From: Druceiella hillmani
Lineage: Eukaryota > Arthropoda > Insecta > Lepidoptera > Hepialidae
Length of the DNA: 64,000 nt
Direction of reading: 5' to 3'
Assembly (NCBI GenBank): GCA_039881145.1
Contig: JAYKKI010000005.1
Location: 26,057,001 to 26,121,000 of the forward strand
A program made the position numbers and the translations under genes. The notes below the pieces were generated by a model. The model worked only from the letters and a program-made list of their open reading frames with translations. It had not been told where the DNA came from and made no database searches. Shown one piece after another: positions 40,111 to 53,612 of this stretch (positions are counted from its first letter, which is position 1; every line of letters starts with the position of its first letter).

Positions 40111-43100
40111 TGCAAAAAACGCTGGTTTCGTAAATGTTATACCAGTTCGTATTATAAGAGAGAGCAAAATATAATTCATTAATTTTTGACTGTAAAACAA
40201 AGCAATAAATATATTTTTAATAAAAAATCGAAGAATAAATTGATTGTTTATGTTTATATTTACAATAAATTATGTTTACATCCAGATCAAACAAATTTTA
40301 AAAGTAAACAAAATTGAAACCTTCCTGATTATGTTTATAAAATGTGTGTGATTTATGAATGAAAACAATCTAATAAATTTTTGACACTGCGCCCATTTTA
40401 AGTAAAATATATTAATTTTTGGTCTCCTTATATATTAACTATTAATAATATTGTATTGTATTTATATAATTTGTTAAAAATTTTATAACTTAATAAATAT
40501 AATAAAGGGAAAAATCATAATTGTAATTTACACCAAAAGGACGGTGGGTTTATTTAAGAAACCCAGCTCACATTATTTATGAGAAAAAATGAGTATGAAG
40601 ATATTATCATAATTGCACTTTTGTAATTAACTAAAGGAAGATATAAATCCTATGTACAAAAACTAGATGTATTATTTTCTCATAACACACCCCCCGTAAC
40701 TAAAAACAATACCTTGAAAACATCTCTCGGAGATCACTATGCTTGTCAGGCTTAGAACCTATTGGATCGTTTTCCATTTTTGTTAAAAATTGAATGTACT
40801 TTTATGTCTAATTAATACATTTTTAAAATAATGTCCTTTAACTTCTAATTCACCACCATGATCCAGTACAATGTAACCAGTACATGTAACAAGTACTATC
40901 AAAGCTCTAAAAAGGCAGAGGCGATGAACATACTTCTAGCCGCAAATAATTCACATTATTTCCGACTTATTACTTTCGCAAACTTCGAACTCAGTGACAC
41001 ATTTAACTCAGTAAATTCTGATATTTTATTACTTTCCAATAAAATATCAAAGTTAAATTTTTCACTGTTTTCATTTGGATTAGTGTAAATCATGGTTATT
41101 TAACCGTAAACAGGCTATAATAACGTGCAATACTTGTTCAGAATGGGTCGGTGTGATAGCTAGTGAACAATAATATACAGCGATTTTCTGTTTTTTTTTT
41201 CAATATTTATTGATAATATTTGTAATAGCTCCATTGCAATAATATCCTTTTTGCACATAATCTGAAAATCTACATACGCTGAACTTAGTTATACTTTAAC
41301 CGTTTTTATCTCGCAGCGAAATCGGTTAATGGGATCCAAAAACAGAATAAATAATACGAATCTGTTAATCGATACACTTGAATACCAGATCACTATCATC
41401 GGCAGCTAGTTTCAACGTAACTAATCTGTTACAAGTGTCGTTACACAATACTTTTATTCCTTTGATTGGTCAATACCATAATTGGCAGCCACAAATGATA
41501 TTGAGAGTCTGGATGTAACAAATTTATAGCAATATTCTTTACGCCACACTGTTATACAACAAATTAATCAATATCATAATAACCTTTAGAATAAAATATA
41601 CTTTTATCAATTCTTCTTAAAGCCATTTTTCAAATGCAAGATATTTGTTATTTTGATCTTAAGGAACTGTTTAACACTTTAAATAATCTACAAAATTCCT
41701 GATATCTTACTTTCAAATTAACAGCTCTATTTTATTTGTACTCTGAGTTCATATTTCGAAAATTTACACATGTTTTTTCATGTTATTTTCCTACATATTT
41801 TCCCCATATTTGGAAACCCTTTTACAATTATGAAGCCGAATTATAAGAATTTCCTTAAACTAGATTCGATGTAAGGCATTTCTTGGTAATACAGATCTTA
41901 AAATATTATACCTCTTTTAATCATATAACTTGCTATCCCATCTAGAAGCAGAACAGAAACGAAGCGATGTATTTAACACAATTTCAGATACGGAGCATAA
42001 GCGAATGAAGGCAGGCTACGTTTCTCCCAAAAGGCGGAATTTCTCTAAACAAATGTATGGTAATAAAATAAGATTAAAAAATTAGTTTTAAATATGAACG
42101 TAAAACACCAACATGTTATAACAGAATGTAATAGCTAAGCAAATCGAATCTCATATTGAAATTCCGTCCTTTGCTAATCGGGACATAAATCGATATCGGA
42201 CACCAATTACAGAAATATGAATGTGACCCGATCGTTAATAATATAACTAGATAGAACAGCCTAACTATGTACAAATCCATTAATAAATGGGTAATTGACA
42301 ATTTCAGAGGAATGTCTTGTCTAAAGATCTGAAATATATCGTTATGCGAAACTTCCAATGGGATTTTAAATTTAATATTGCAACTTCACGTCCGTCGTAG
42401 AACTTATCTTCTTTCTTTACTTAATAACACTAATTTTGTTTGTCATTTAAATAAATTTGTATAAGGCAAAGTAAAATTTCTATGTTGGACGATGAAGCTA
42501 ATTTATCATGGTTTAGTATTTATCACTCAAACATAAAACCTCATTATAACTGTAATTATAAATAGTTAAATGTAGCGATCTCCTTAAAAAAATTTATTTG
42601 AACTTGGTGCTAATATCAGTCTAGCAAATACTTTGTGCATTTTTAGTTACAAACCATTAATTGGGATCGTTTAAATAGAATTAAGTTTTGAAATTAACTT
42701 ATTATAAATTCTAAAACTTAACAAATAATAAATTTATCAGAGATAAAATTTAGTGTTGATACACGGATTCTTCATATCTTATATTAGTTGCTGTATTAAA
42801 TAAATAATATATTATTATTCATTCATTTACATATATTCTTGTACGTCACAGGTTTTTTACGTTCTATCAATAGATTCTTCAATTAATAACAAGTCATTAT
42901 GCTCAATCTTGAAAAAAAAATAAGATGAAACAATTTGAGAGTATACTTCAGACTTTACTGACTATTTGTACAATGTATGATTTTTTCCCCCTTTTTGCTC
43001 TACGGAGAGTTAAAATTTTACCATCAAATATAATTCACTATAAAATAATCTCATAACAAATTTTTGAACATAATTTTACCAAATTTTTATTTCCATGTAA

Positions 43101-46100
43101 GTGAAAAGCCTATAATCGTAGAGAAATCTTAATGATAATAAAAAAGAGAAAGCTTAATATAAGATATTATCGGAAAAATGTTTTGCATCGAAATTTTAAT
43201 TTTTATGTATTTGCAGCAAAATTATTCTGCTTCATTTTCTTTACCTTTAGAACTTGAGCATAATTCTTCCTAATATTTTACGCGTAATTATATTGTAATC
43301 CGAAGTCTATAAGATAACTCTTGTGTATTAACTTTAGTTGATAGTTATTATTGAAATATCTTCATTTGTATTTCAGTATTTCCTCAGGACTCGTTCATTT
43401 TTCACAACATTTATAAAATCTTCATTAATTTCGTTGTATTTTTTACATTTCTTTCATTTCCATTATTGTATATTAATTACCTGACATAACTCTTTTTTAT
43501 CTTATTTATATATTACCAACACTATTAAAATTGCACATTTTTGTATTTTGAATATTTAAAAAAAATATCGTATTAATTTACATAACGAGCAAAAATATGG
43601 TAATGCGCGAGGCGTGATTCAAATTATTAAAATTAATTTATTTCCATATCTCTATACTGGCCATTAATACTTTCAAATTAAAAACAACAACTTAAGAAGG
43701 TAAGGAATATCGGACACGAACAAGCCACAAAAATCTATAAAGTTTGGAATCAAGATTTTTAAATTCTCGGTACGGAATTTAGGATATTAATTTATCACAT
43801 TATTTCAACAATTACTCTTGAGTCGCCTAGTACATTAACCAGACACATAATTTTTACCCAATTTAGGATTAATTCATGTTAGTAATATCATTATCGTTCT
43901 TCATAATCTCCATAATCTAACCCCATATAAATAAGCTAAAAAATTTTAGGTTTCTTCCATTGCAAATGAAACACATCGCTGTAATATTGATACAACCGCG
44001 ACTTAATTTCAATTCACGAAAATCAATGTGTCTATGTATCTGTTTCAGATACTCATCGCCGCGCAGGGTGCACAGTGTTATATGTATAAATATATCAAGG
44101 GAATTGATCACTTTATATATAACAATTTCATGTAGCACTAAATCTCTATTTATAGATTAATAGCTAATTTTAGTTTATAAGGGAAATGTATGATATAATG
44201 GAAATGTACGATACCAAAATATCAATAAATTACCTAAAAATCAATGGACAGGAAACTTGGAATGTATTTGAAAGCAACCTCCGCTCTACCTATTCTCAGG
44301 TTATCATACACTATTTTATTCAAGCGAATGTCTGTATGATAACGAGATAGTACTATATGTACTTAATACTAAACCAATCCAGTATTAATACCACCATCAA
44401 GCCGTAGTAGTTCAAAGTGGCTTTTCTGTCACACCAACACGATCAGATTAGTTAAGAATTCAGCAGAACTCTTACCGATTCACATTGATTTTTATATCAG
44501 TTTCTATATGAATGCATACTTCGTTTGTCTTGCGATTAGATCTCCACAAAAATTTTAACGATTTTCTGCCACGTATAATATTTAATTAAATTAGGAGATT
44601 AATTGATATGTGAACCTGAAACCGTAACATATCTGTACCTCAGTATATTGTCGAGTATACAACATAAAAATATTGCATAAAATTTCAGCATCCCTCACCA
44701 GGACACAAATTCGTACCTAGTTACGGAATGATAATCGCAACCTTTTATATTGTAATTAAACAGGTTGGAATATTGAACTCATTTACTGACACATTTATTC
44801 CCCACAAGATGACGGATGGAAGAAAGATGTGAAATCCCTTTAAGTAATAATACCTTCTTATGGGACTATGAATAACATCTCCGAGAGTTATGCGTATCGG
44901 TTTCAGAAGGTCACAATCTGCACATCATTTTATCTACCTTTATTATAATGCCATTGTTCAAACAAGTAAGATGACTGAAAATTCACTTGAACAGTATAAT
45001 GGTTGTTTTGAATTCGCGTAAGCACATAATTCAGGGCAAGATGATTTACAATGAAAAACCGCTAAGAAAGCAAAATTATTTCCATATCTAGTGTAACACT
45101 AAATTTAAATTTCACTGCTAAATTGCAAAACGCATCGGCGTAAAATTATATATCGTTTATGGATTTGTAATTTTACGCTGATAGATATTGACTTTAGGGT
45201 TGATAGAAAATAAATATTGTATTTAAAGAAAATTATCTTTCACGGGAAGAAATTTAAATTTTCCTCACTTCACTTGATTTGACCGTTCTCATTTCCCAGC
45301 ATGACAAGCTTGTGGAAGCTATAAAATGTAGAACACGCAAGAACTTGGGGACACGTTGGCGATACATTACCGCCAACCTAACAAGGGTTATTCCTTCATA
45401 AAATAACCAAAGGATACTTTTATACTCATATTTTAACGTTATTATTTTTGATGTCACAATAATATATTTGGTGTAAACTACTTAGTATTAATATAAAACG
45501 GAATCTGCCTACCTTAAATGACATGAATCTACCTACCAACGACAAAATCTTTTTTAAATCTTGGAAAACCTTATCGATATATATATTAACCATGTTTTTA
45601 TCATTTATAATCAACCTTTTTTGGATATAGCCTGATATTATCAATCGGACAAATGACGTTCTCTCAAAGAACTGACATTTATATCAGGCAATTCTCCCCA
45701 GATAAAAACTACCCCAGATAAAACCACTAAAACCGATCTCATAAAAAGTTTTATCCCGATGCTAACTTGTATAATTATAAAAGAATATAATTAAAAAAAA
45801 GAAATAATAAACACGACCTACTCGTAAAGCTCAATGAATCGTTATTGCAATTATACTCTACAACACGGTACCTATTTGTTTAGTACATTTTTGTAAATCC
45901 TCTAATATATATATATATATATATATATATGTACTGTTTTATTTCCCCTATTTATCATAAAAGACAGGCAATTAAACTTAATAAAAACTATTATAATAAT
46001 ACAGCTAATAAAGCGGTTATGCTGGTAAGTGGAGGGATCACGTGAATTTTACGAAAATGACCACTATAGGCTTAATATTTCGTTAAAAGACACTTGTATA

Positions 46101-46928
46101 AAAATATGTTCATGACTTACCCCAATATTTTTAAAAGACCTATTCAACGATACCATAAACAACGGGGTAAACGAAAAAAAATCGGCCCCTCTTTATAATT
46201 AAGCCAAGTACTACCAATCTTAGAAAATTTTTTAAAAGATTTAATTTCAAAAATTCGTAATAATTATGAATATTAATAACTACAAATATGTATAAATTTC
46301 AGCTTCATAGCACTAATAGTCTGTGGGTAAAACAGCTGTTATATATAGACGGACAGAAAGGTAAATAGACGAACATGCAAAAACTATAAGCGTGCCTAAT
46401 TTTCCAATTCAATTCTAAAAAATAACCAAATGAATGTGGAAACAGTCAAAAATTAGGGTTGCCTCCATACTTCCTGAAAACCGACTTTAAAATCTAACCA
46501 ACATTTTATAATTAAAATATAACATATTGTTAAAAAGTAAAACATATATTTATATAAACATATCAATTATATAAATTATCCTCGAATATTAAAGAATTGA
46601 CTTATATAATCATTACTTTATTTTCATAGTTTTAGTGAAAGCCAGTTCAGAAAAAGAAAGTATTCCAATAATAACTAAATTTATACTTTTTTTCCGCAAC
46701 ATGCTTTTGTAAAATTGTTTTCAATTTTTTTGTTTATTTTTATTATAAACATTCATTTCAGAAGCAATTAGGTACGAGCAACTTTTTTCAGCCAACCGAA
46801 GCAGCATAAATTAGAAAGCGTGTTGTATATTGAGAAATTGCAATAAATTCTGAATATAAGAGAACGAGGAAACCAAAAAGAAACCAAGTGATATTCTGTA
46901 TAAGTTAACGGGATTAAGAATGCAAACG
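40111..46928. other. AT-rich stretch, nothing recognised
   Basis: The longest featureless part. A (TA)13 microsatellite lies at 45904-45930. Near 46330-46375 the words agacggacagaaagg and agacgaac recall a common arthropod intergenic motif, but nothing firmer. Frames at 40858-41088, 42116-42358, 43917-44160 and 45254-45644 are without recognisable domains. Confidence 0.45.
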
Positions 46929-48550
46929 TAAATATATTGAGAGTTCATGGTTAATAAAATCTCCTCTATTACTGCCATCATATATCATTATAATTAAGAG
47001 ATCGTTTTTAAGATGACAATTGGGCAAAAAGTGAAAGTTTATTAATAGTAAGTATAATTTAATAATTCTACAGATTTCGGTGAGACTAATGTATTCGGAA
47101 CACTTACATAGCCTCTGAAAAAATTTCCATCTAGTTTGAATTTATTTGACATATTTTATAAGTACTTTGGTCACAGATGGTGATCAGGGTCTGATGATAG
47201 AATTGGAAGGTGATAACATAACTCTGGTATAAAGTAGATTCATCGACCTTAGCCTCATTTGACTCCTCCTGACGATATTGGTCACGAATAATGATAAGGG
47301 GTCTGATGACAGAGGCGGAAGGTATATTTAAACCTTTATTGCATAAACCTGTAATTCCTAAAAATGCATGTATGGATCTGCTTCGTGCATGCGTGCTGGC
47401 GGTCGTACGTATGTGCTCGCATGAGTGGGTTTGTGGGTGAGTGCGTGCGTGCGCATGTCCATTTCACAATCTAGCACCTAAATTGTGGGGGCAATTCAAA
47501 TGAAACTTTGCTATCATTTTCTTTGATAATGTCTTGTATTTATTTCAAAACTTAAAATTATCAGTTCTTGACAAAGAAAAATATTCAAGTGTTTTCTTAA
47601 AAACGAACTTAACTGTTTTCTGAAAATTTTCCAAGATGTTAGTGCTTAATAAGCCAAAGAACAAATTACAATCAGTTTTCTCAGAATCAATCTGATTAGT
47701 GCTTCATGAGCTAATCCATAAAAATACTTCACAATCCACCAATGAAATGAAAAAAGAATTTGGATATTACAACACGTACAAGCTTTTACGTACAAGCTTG
47801 TGTTTCGCAAAAAGGGATTTGCATATTTTATGCAAACTATATAAGTACGGACATCACCCTAAACGGTCTGTTCAACTGAACAGGGAAGAAGATCTTGAGG
47901 AACCGTGTAAATATGTACAAACCATGCTGTTATTAGTTATAGTCTACTCTGGTTAAATATAGCGTGAAGATATCGATCAATCATTGATGATCGCTCTTAA
48001 AATCAATAGGTTCTTCTAACCGATTCTCCGCAGATATAGACTAACGCAATCGATTAATACAGCTAGCCATATAATTTTCAAACATAGGTAGGTTCATGAG
48101 GTGCAAAATCAGTACACATCTCTCGTCGTATATATAGATTATCACACGAGCTCCCCAATACAGGAAACAAAGAAGGCATCTGGACGCGTGGCGAGTTGGA
48201 GGCAGCACGTGATAAATGGCGCCATTAGCGACCTACGAGTACGGTGGAAAACATATGCGCTACTAGAACAACAAAATTCATATTCGGCAATGTGTCCTTT
48301 ATTATATGTAAGTTGTTATATTAGGGAATGTGGCTGGCGCGGTAGTAAAATCAGCATGAATGTGAGTGACTTGCAGTGGAAAAAATACTTTCCATACAAA
48401 AAATATTATGCGTATAAGTGTTAGGCGTGTTTGAATTATTCTTCACGGTATTTCTACTAATAAATTGTTTACAAGTCTTCACCGTATTTCTTGACAATCC
48501 CTACAAAATTATTAACACACTTAGAAAATGTTGGTACAAACATATATATA

Positions 48551-48639
<89 letters not shown>

Positions 48640-48955
48640 GTACATGTACATACCCACACACACACATACATATGTTTCTTGAATTTATTCTAATCAGAAA
48701 CATTGCGTATTGTCAAGAGCATCCTATCTTGTGGGGAGTTGTAAACAAAAAACCATATTCTTGAAATTGAAATTTAGTTATTGAGTTAATTTTGCATCAA
48801 AATTTTCATTTTACTGAAAGAACTTTTAGTTATATTTTAGTTTAAAAAAAGAAAAACTTTAAAGATTTTTGCCCAGATTTTAATTCAGTAATTTAATGTT
48901 TAGGGACCATTGTTTTACCGCTGCGTCGTTAACTCACTTGGAGAAGCTACAAAAT
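46929..48955 (+). repeat. Family A repeat, copy A (long copy, left arm of the inverted duplication)
   Basis: Collinear with the copies at 49740-50107, 50108-52050 (inverted), 52690-55490 and 55832-56960. In order: a left part with two units of ggtcac...gatcagggtctgatga...gaaggt (47170-47215 and 47280-47325); an alternating purine-pyrimidine tract (47381-47458); the box tgtccatttcacaatctagc (47457); a middle part with two short frames (47699-47956, 48101-48424) not conserved between copies; a (TA)n tract (48542-48640) with (CA)n (48651-48668); and a right part ending near cacttggagaagc. No transposase or reverse transcriptase is encoded, and the element class is unknown. Confidence 0.85.
48542..48668. 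repeat. (TA)n tract flanked by (CA)n inside copy A
   Basis: About 45 TA units broken by gca at about 48598, then tgtacatgtacatacc and (CA)n. The five short frames stacked on both strands here are all microsatellite translations. The equivalent place in copy B also holds (TA)n tracts. Confidence 0.97.
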
Positions 48956-49369
48956 AAAAGTAAATTTTCTATGTCCTTTTACTTTTTTCACTTGTTTTAG
49001 ATTTATTGATAATTATGTAAAAAACTAGCAATACCTGGTGAAATCTTTCCAGGAATGTACAACCAATATACTACTTAAATGCTAAGTTTCAGGTTATTGG
49101 TCTGACTAGAAATAACCAAACACTAAAATTAAATTATAGCACAATATGTTCCCATAATGTAAAAAAGTTAAAAATTTTAAAAACAAGTATAGAAATGACA
49201 ATAATATTAGAAGAGAAATCTACTTCTGTTTTGGATATAATGATTTGAAGCACGTTATTTGCATACAAAGTAAATTATATCACGAAGTATTTACATGATC
49301 ATAATAAGTTATTGTCATACTAAGTTATTGTCATAACTAAGTTACTAGATTACTAAGTTACTAGATTAA
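48956..49369. repeat. Spacer of the inverted duplication, with a 16-bp minisatellite
   Basis: 48956-49300 shows no feature. At 49305-49370 four tandem units of about 16-17 bp (taagttattgtcatac twice, taagttactagattac twice) are visible. Confidence 0.8.
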
Positions 49370-49610
49370 TTAAGTATAAATAAAATTCATTTTAAAATGG
49401 AAACTGTAGACCTATGTTAGAATGTCGTGAATATGCTTTTTAAACAGAGCTTCACCAATAACTTACTTAGTTTTCCGTTCACACATTCTCGATTTAATAT
49501 AGTAAGACATCTGTTTTGACGTATAGCGTTAGAAATTTATAAAGTACTTTCTTATATAAAACTGTGTACACATAGGTAAAGTTATTGAGAGAACAATGGT
49601 TTTAAGCAAA
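49370..49610 (+). repeat. Module G, copy 1
   Basis: Matches 53855-54340. Shared blocks are ttttaaacagagcttcacca (about 49438) against tttaaactgagcctaacca, cgatttaatatagtaa against cgatttaataatggtaa, ctgttttgacgtata against ttgttttgacgtaca, and caaaatattctgtc against caaaatgtttctt. It lies just upstream of family A copy D, in the same order as in the 52.7-55.5 kb copy. Confidence 0.6.
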
Positions 49611-49739
49611 ATATTCTGTCAATCAGAATTTTGTATATTGTTTTTGCTGTGAGAAAAAACTAATTACATAATTCAGAAGATTGTAAATTTTAAACCATTT
49701 AACAAAAGTACACGAGTGTTATACAAAGATGGTTACGAT

Positions 49740-50107
49740 TAATCACAATATACGATCAATAATTCAAAATAATCTATTTATGCCATTCAAATGGTTGCAG
49801 ATGTGCACAACCGATTAATACAACTCGCAGAATAATTTACAACCAACCATTACACGAGGTAAAATCAGTACACAACCTTCATTATAGCCATAGATCATCC
49901 CGCGAACTACCCAATACAAAAAACAAAAGGGGGATGCAGACGCGTGACGCTTGGAGGTGGTCGCGTGATGAATGACGCCATTAGCGACGTTTGGCGGAAT
50001 GTATCTGCGCCACTAGAGCAATAAAATTCATGTTTGGCAATATGTCCTTTTTATGGAATGTGTTATATGAGAGCATGCCCTTTGTTAAACGAGACTCGCT
50101 TCTCCAA
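49740..50107 (+). repeat. Family A repeat, partial copy D
   Basis: Contains the right-hand part only: gattaatacaactcgcagaa, ggtaaaatcagtacacaacc, cgcgtgatgaatgacgccat, gtatctgcgccactagagc and ttggcaatatgtcctttt. It stops abruptly at 50107, where the inverted copy B begins. Confidence 0.8.
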
Positions 50108-50336
50108 GTGAGCTAATGACGCAGCAGTAAAACAGTAGTCCCTAAACTTTAAAATACTGAGTTAAAGTCTGGGTAAAAGTCTTTAAATTTTTTCTTTTTT
50201 AAACTAAAATAAAACTAAAAGTTTTTTCAGTAAGATGAAAGTTTGATGAAATATGAACTCAATAAATAAATTTTGATTTCAAGAATATCGACTTTTGTTT
50301 GAAACTCTTAGCTTATGACTTATTTTAATGTTTTTA

Positions 50337-50587
50337 TCTCATCACCATCATCATCATATTTGGCACGAGAGCACAGGGTGGGCCAAGGCCTTCTGTTGGA
50401 GATTCTTCCAGGAGGCTCTACTTTTCGCGAAATGATGAAGTTTTGTTTCCCAGTTCTTTATCCTGAGAATGTTAAAATCTTCTTCCACTGAATAGATCCA
50501 TCATAATTTTGGTCTACCTCTTCTACGAGTTGTTAAAGGTTTTACGACGAAAACTTTCTTTACTGGGTTTTTATCTACATTCTTATT
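50337..50587 (-). pseudogene. LINE 3'-terminal coding fragment (GRPK tail)
   Basis: The minus strand reads RRRGRPKL, a TGA stop, then WIYSVEEDFNILRIKNW, and later A-x-AHP near its end. This pattern (GRPK-x-RW-x-D-x-V-x-x-D-L-x-x-L-x-x-x-NW ... W ... A-x-AHPGL) is the C-terminal tail found in many insect LINE-type open reading frames. The internal TGA is where the family usually has Arg (CGA to TGA decay is likely). Only about 75 codons are present. It sits as an insertion in copy B. Confidence 0.7.
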
Positions 50588-50705
50588 TTATTACTTAATG
50601 AAAGTTATAATGAAATAATAATTGGTAAAACGGAAACTCTCCACAAATTAGTATGCTTTTGCCAATAAGCAACGTTTCTGGTTACAACAAATTCATGATA
50701 CATGT

Positions 50706-50714
50706 GTATATGTA

Positions 50715-50757
<43 letters not shown>
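50706..50757. repeat. (TA)n microsatellite in copy B
   Basis: About 25 TA units with one CA interruption. It is separated by a short unique piece from the palindromic tract at 50773-50862. Confidence 0.95.
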
Positions 50758-50772
50758 TTGTAGCATATACAC

Positions 50773-50797
50773 TAATTCGTGGCATATACGCACATAC

Positions 50798-50836
<39 letters not shown>

Positions 50837-50862
50837 GGTATGTGCGTATATGCCACAAATTT
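50773..50862. repeat. Palindromic (TA)n locus with 26-bp unique arms
   Basis: Left arm aatt-cgtggcatatacgcac then ataccca; right arm tgggtatgtgcgtatatgcc then acaaatt. The arms are nearly exact inverse copies around about 35 bp of TA repeats. The frames on both strands here are artefacts of this structure. Confidence 0.93.
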
Positions 50863-52050
50863 GTGTGAAAAAACTTGTATATTAAGCAATGCCACCTTTA
50901 ACGAAAAGGCTTAACAATTTTGTAGGGATTGTCAAGAAATAAGGTGAAGACTTAAATATAATTCATTAGTATAAATACCGTGAACAATAATTCAAACATG
51001 CCTAAACTATAAAATGAGCCTGGCGAATATTTTTTCCACTACAAGTCATTCCTTGCGTTAGGGATGTGTTACTTATATCTCTCTGGTAAACTTTTCTCAT
51101 CATTCATGCTAATTTTACTATCGCAGCAGACATATTCCCTAATATTATAAATCCCATATAATAAAGGATACATTGCCAAATATGAATTTTGTTCTTCCAT
51201 TGTAGGTCGCTTATGGCACCATTTATCACTGCCGTGTGCATCCAACTCGTCACGCGTTCGCGTGCCTTCTTTGTTTTCTGTATTGAGAAACTCGTGTGAT
51301 GATATGTGGACACGACGAGAGTTGTGTATTGATTTGACCTCGCGTAAACCTATGCTTGAAAATTATATCGCTAGTTGTATAAATCCATTGCGTTAGTCTA
51401 CATCCGTGGAGAATGGATTAAAAGCATTTTTTGACTTTTTGAGCGATCATCAATTATCGATCGATATCTTCACACTATATTTAACCAGAGTAGACTAATA
51501 ACACCAGGGTTTGTACATATTTATATGGTTCCTCAAGACCTTCTTCGCTGTTCAGTTGAACAGGTCGTTTAGGGTAATGTCCGTGCTTATATAGTTTACA
51601 TAAAATATGTAAATACTTTCTTGCTAAACACAAACTTGTACGTAAATTTGTTGTATTATCCCAATAAAATTTTCTTATTTCATTTCATTGGTGGATTGTA
51701 AAGTATTTACATCGTTCATTTTTGAAACTCAATCAGATTGGTTCGAAAAGAAACTGGTTGTAGCTTGTTATTTGGCTTATTAAGTACTAATACAGTGGCA
51801 AATTTTCAGAAAACAGTTAAGCTCGTTTTTAAAAAAACATTTGAAATGTTATCTTTGTCAAGTACCGAACATTCTAAGATTTGAATAAAAAGACAAAATA
51901 TAATAAAAGAAAATGATTGCAAAGTGTCATCCAAATTTTTTTTAGGTGCTAGATTGTGAAATGGACACGCAGATACGTATGCATGCATGACCGCACGCAC
52001 ACATACATTTTATGAATTACAGGTTTATGCAATAAAGGTTTAAATATTTA

Positions 52051-52689
52051 TAAACTTAATCACGATTTTTTCTGTTTTTAAATACGCATTAAAAATATAT
52101 TTTAGGATACCTAAGGATGCATATAATTCACTTTTTCAGCATGTCAAGAGACCCCATAGCAAAAATTAAAGCTTAAATAGAGTTCTTTAAAATGGTGCAT
52201 TTGGATTATACACACAAGCAGGCCTGCATCCATATAAATGTGTCCATTATTCTTTGCCAAGCAATCGAGGTCACGATAATAATGCGAATAACGTTCGGTT
52301 GGCTAACATCTGTTATTAAAATTTCTCGCTACCATCTCACCGACCATAGCTTAACAGATGGACATTGTATCCGCTGGAATGCTCTAAAAATTATTTATCT
52401 CAAATTTTAATATCGTAATTTCAAAAAAACATTTACTGATAATACGTATAACAAATAAGTCTTTCAATACACTAAAATTACAGATCAATACCAACTATGT
52501 AGGAATGGGTACAGGATTTATAATGATGGATGCTAATATCACTAACAGCTATAATAAAAATGCCAGTGTTTTGTATGTGCTAATGAGGTCCATACGTAAA
52601 CTAATTTTACATTTTCTCAAAACCATCATAAGAATGAGCATTAATTTGACTGAAATAAAAACCTTACTCTAATTAGTACGGAATTTGAA
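52051..52689. other. Stretch between copies B and C, nothing recognised
   Basis: No feature supported. A 72-codon frame at 52192-52410 has no motif and no partner in the other copies. Confidence 0.4.
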
Positions 52690-53133
52690 ACTCTTTTTTT
52701 TAAGTGTCTTCAAAAAAGAAGTCGGTTATTAATTTGACGCACACGTATTTTTTTCATGTATGTATAGCTGTAACTCGGATAAACGTTCGCCAATTTTAAA
52801 TATTCTATTTTTGTTTGAAAGAAATTGACTCAGATATAAAATCGGATATAAATATGATCAGGACCTGATAACGGATTTCAGAGATATACTAAAGTAGTCC
52901 TCAATGAGTGAAAGTGTATGATCTCTTTGAGAAAATTGATAACCATTTTTGCTCATTTAACATATTTTATAAGTACTTTATTTACGTATACTAATCAGGA
53001 TCTGGTAAGGGGGCTAGAAGGTGGTGATACGACTCCCCGAGTAAAAAGTATATTCATAGAATTTAGACTCATTGCACTTCTCTTAATTGGTCTATTACCC
53101 GCAAATGATGACAACGGTCTGATGATGGATCCG

Positions 53134-53192
<59 letters not shown>

Positions 53193-53612
53193 TGTAAAGT
53201 AATAATTCATAAAAAAATGTGTGAGTGTGTGAGTTTTTGTATGTGTGTGGATGTGTGTGTGTGACTGTATGTGTGCGTATACATGGGTTCATGTGTTTAT
53301 GTTTGTCTGTATGTCCATTTCACAGTCTAGCGCCTACTTTTTGTTCAAACTTCAAAATTTACCAAAATTTGACAAAGAAAAATTTCCAAACACACTATCT
53401 AAAAAACAAGCCAATTGCCAAATTTTCTTAAAATCTTCCACGTATCTAGTATTTTATAAGCCAGTTTTCCCGGAAGCGATCTAATTTGTGCTTCATACGC
53501 TAAACAATGCAGATACTTTACAAAACTACAATAAAATGAAAGAAGAAAATATTTTGGTGACGTTACAAAAGAAAATACATTCTGGCTTGTGTTTTGCAAA
53601 AAGGTATATATA
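52690..53612 (+). repeat. Family A repeat, copy C left half
   Basis: 52690-52910 (tcttcaaaaaagaagtcggt, then attaatttgacgcac) extends further left than copy A. It recalls, from memory, a repeat widespread in arthropod genomes; unverified. From 52940 it matches copy A: catattttataagtacttt, aatcaggatctggtaa, ggtctgatgatggatcc-gaaggt, the TG-rich tract (53217-53312), tgtccatttcacagtctagc and ggcttgtgttttgcaaaaagg. A (TA)n tract at 53138-53191 is absent from copy A at this place. Confidence 0.8.
53138..53312. repeat. (TA)n and (TG)n-rich tracts in copy C
   Basis: About 26 TA units (53138-53191) are followed after a short unique piece by TG-rich alternating sequence (53217-53312). The frames on both strands here are low-complexity artefacts. 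Confidence 0.95.

Larger units (their letters stand above)
50108..52050 (-). repeat. Family A repeat, copy B (right arm of the inverted duplication)
   Basis: The reverse complement matches 47330-48955. 50108-50320 pairs with about 48760-48955, and 50600-52050 pairs with 47330-48760. By eye about nine in ten bases agree over the best part (around 47850-48000 against 51450-51620). It is interrupted by about 330 bp carrying a LINE 3' fragment (50337-50587) that is absent from the other arm. Its outer end (gaattacaggtttatgcaat, 52016) pairs with 47336-47356. Confidence 0.88.

Noticed and set aside
47699..48424. Two frames of 85 and 107 codons in family A copy A as a possible element-encoded protein.
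   Set aside because: The matching parts of copies B, C, D and E do not keep the frame. The 69-codon frame in copy B (51104-51313) covers only part, with shifted ends and a different sequence beyond.
48418..48764. Stacked Ile/Tyr- and Tyr/Met-rich frames on both strands (also at 12985, 35611, 50605, 50702, 52918, 53095).
   Set aside because: They are direct translations of (TA)n and (CA)n microsatellites, with no flanking coding signal.
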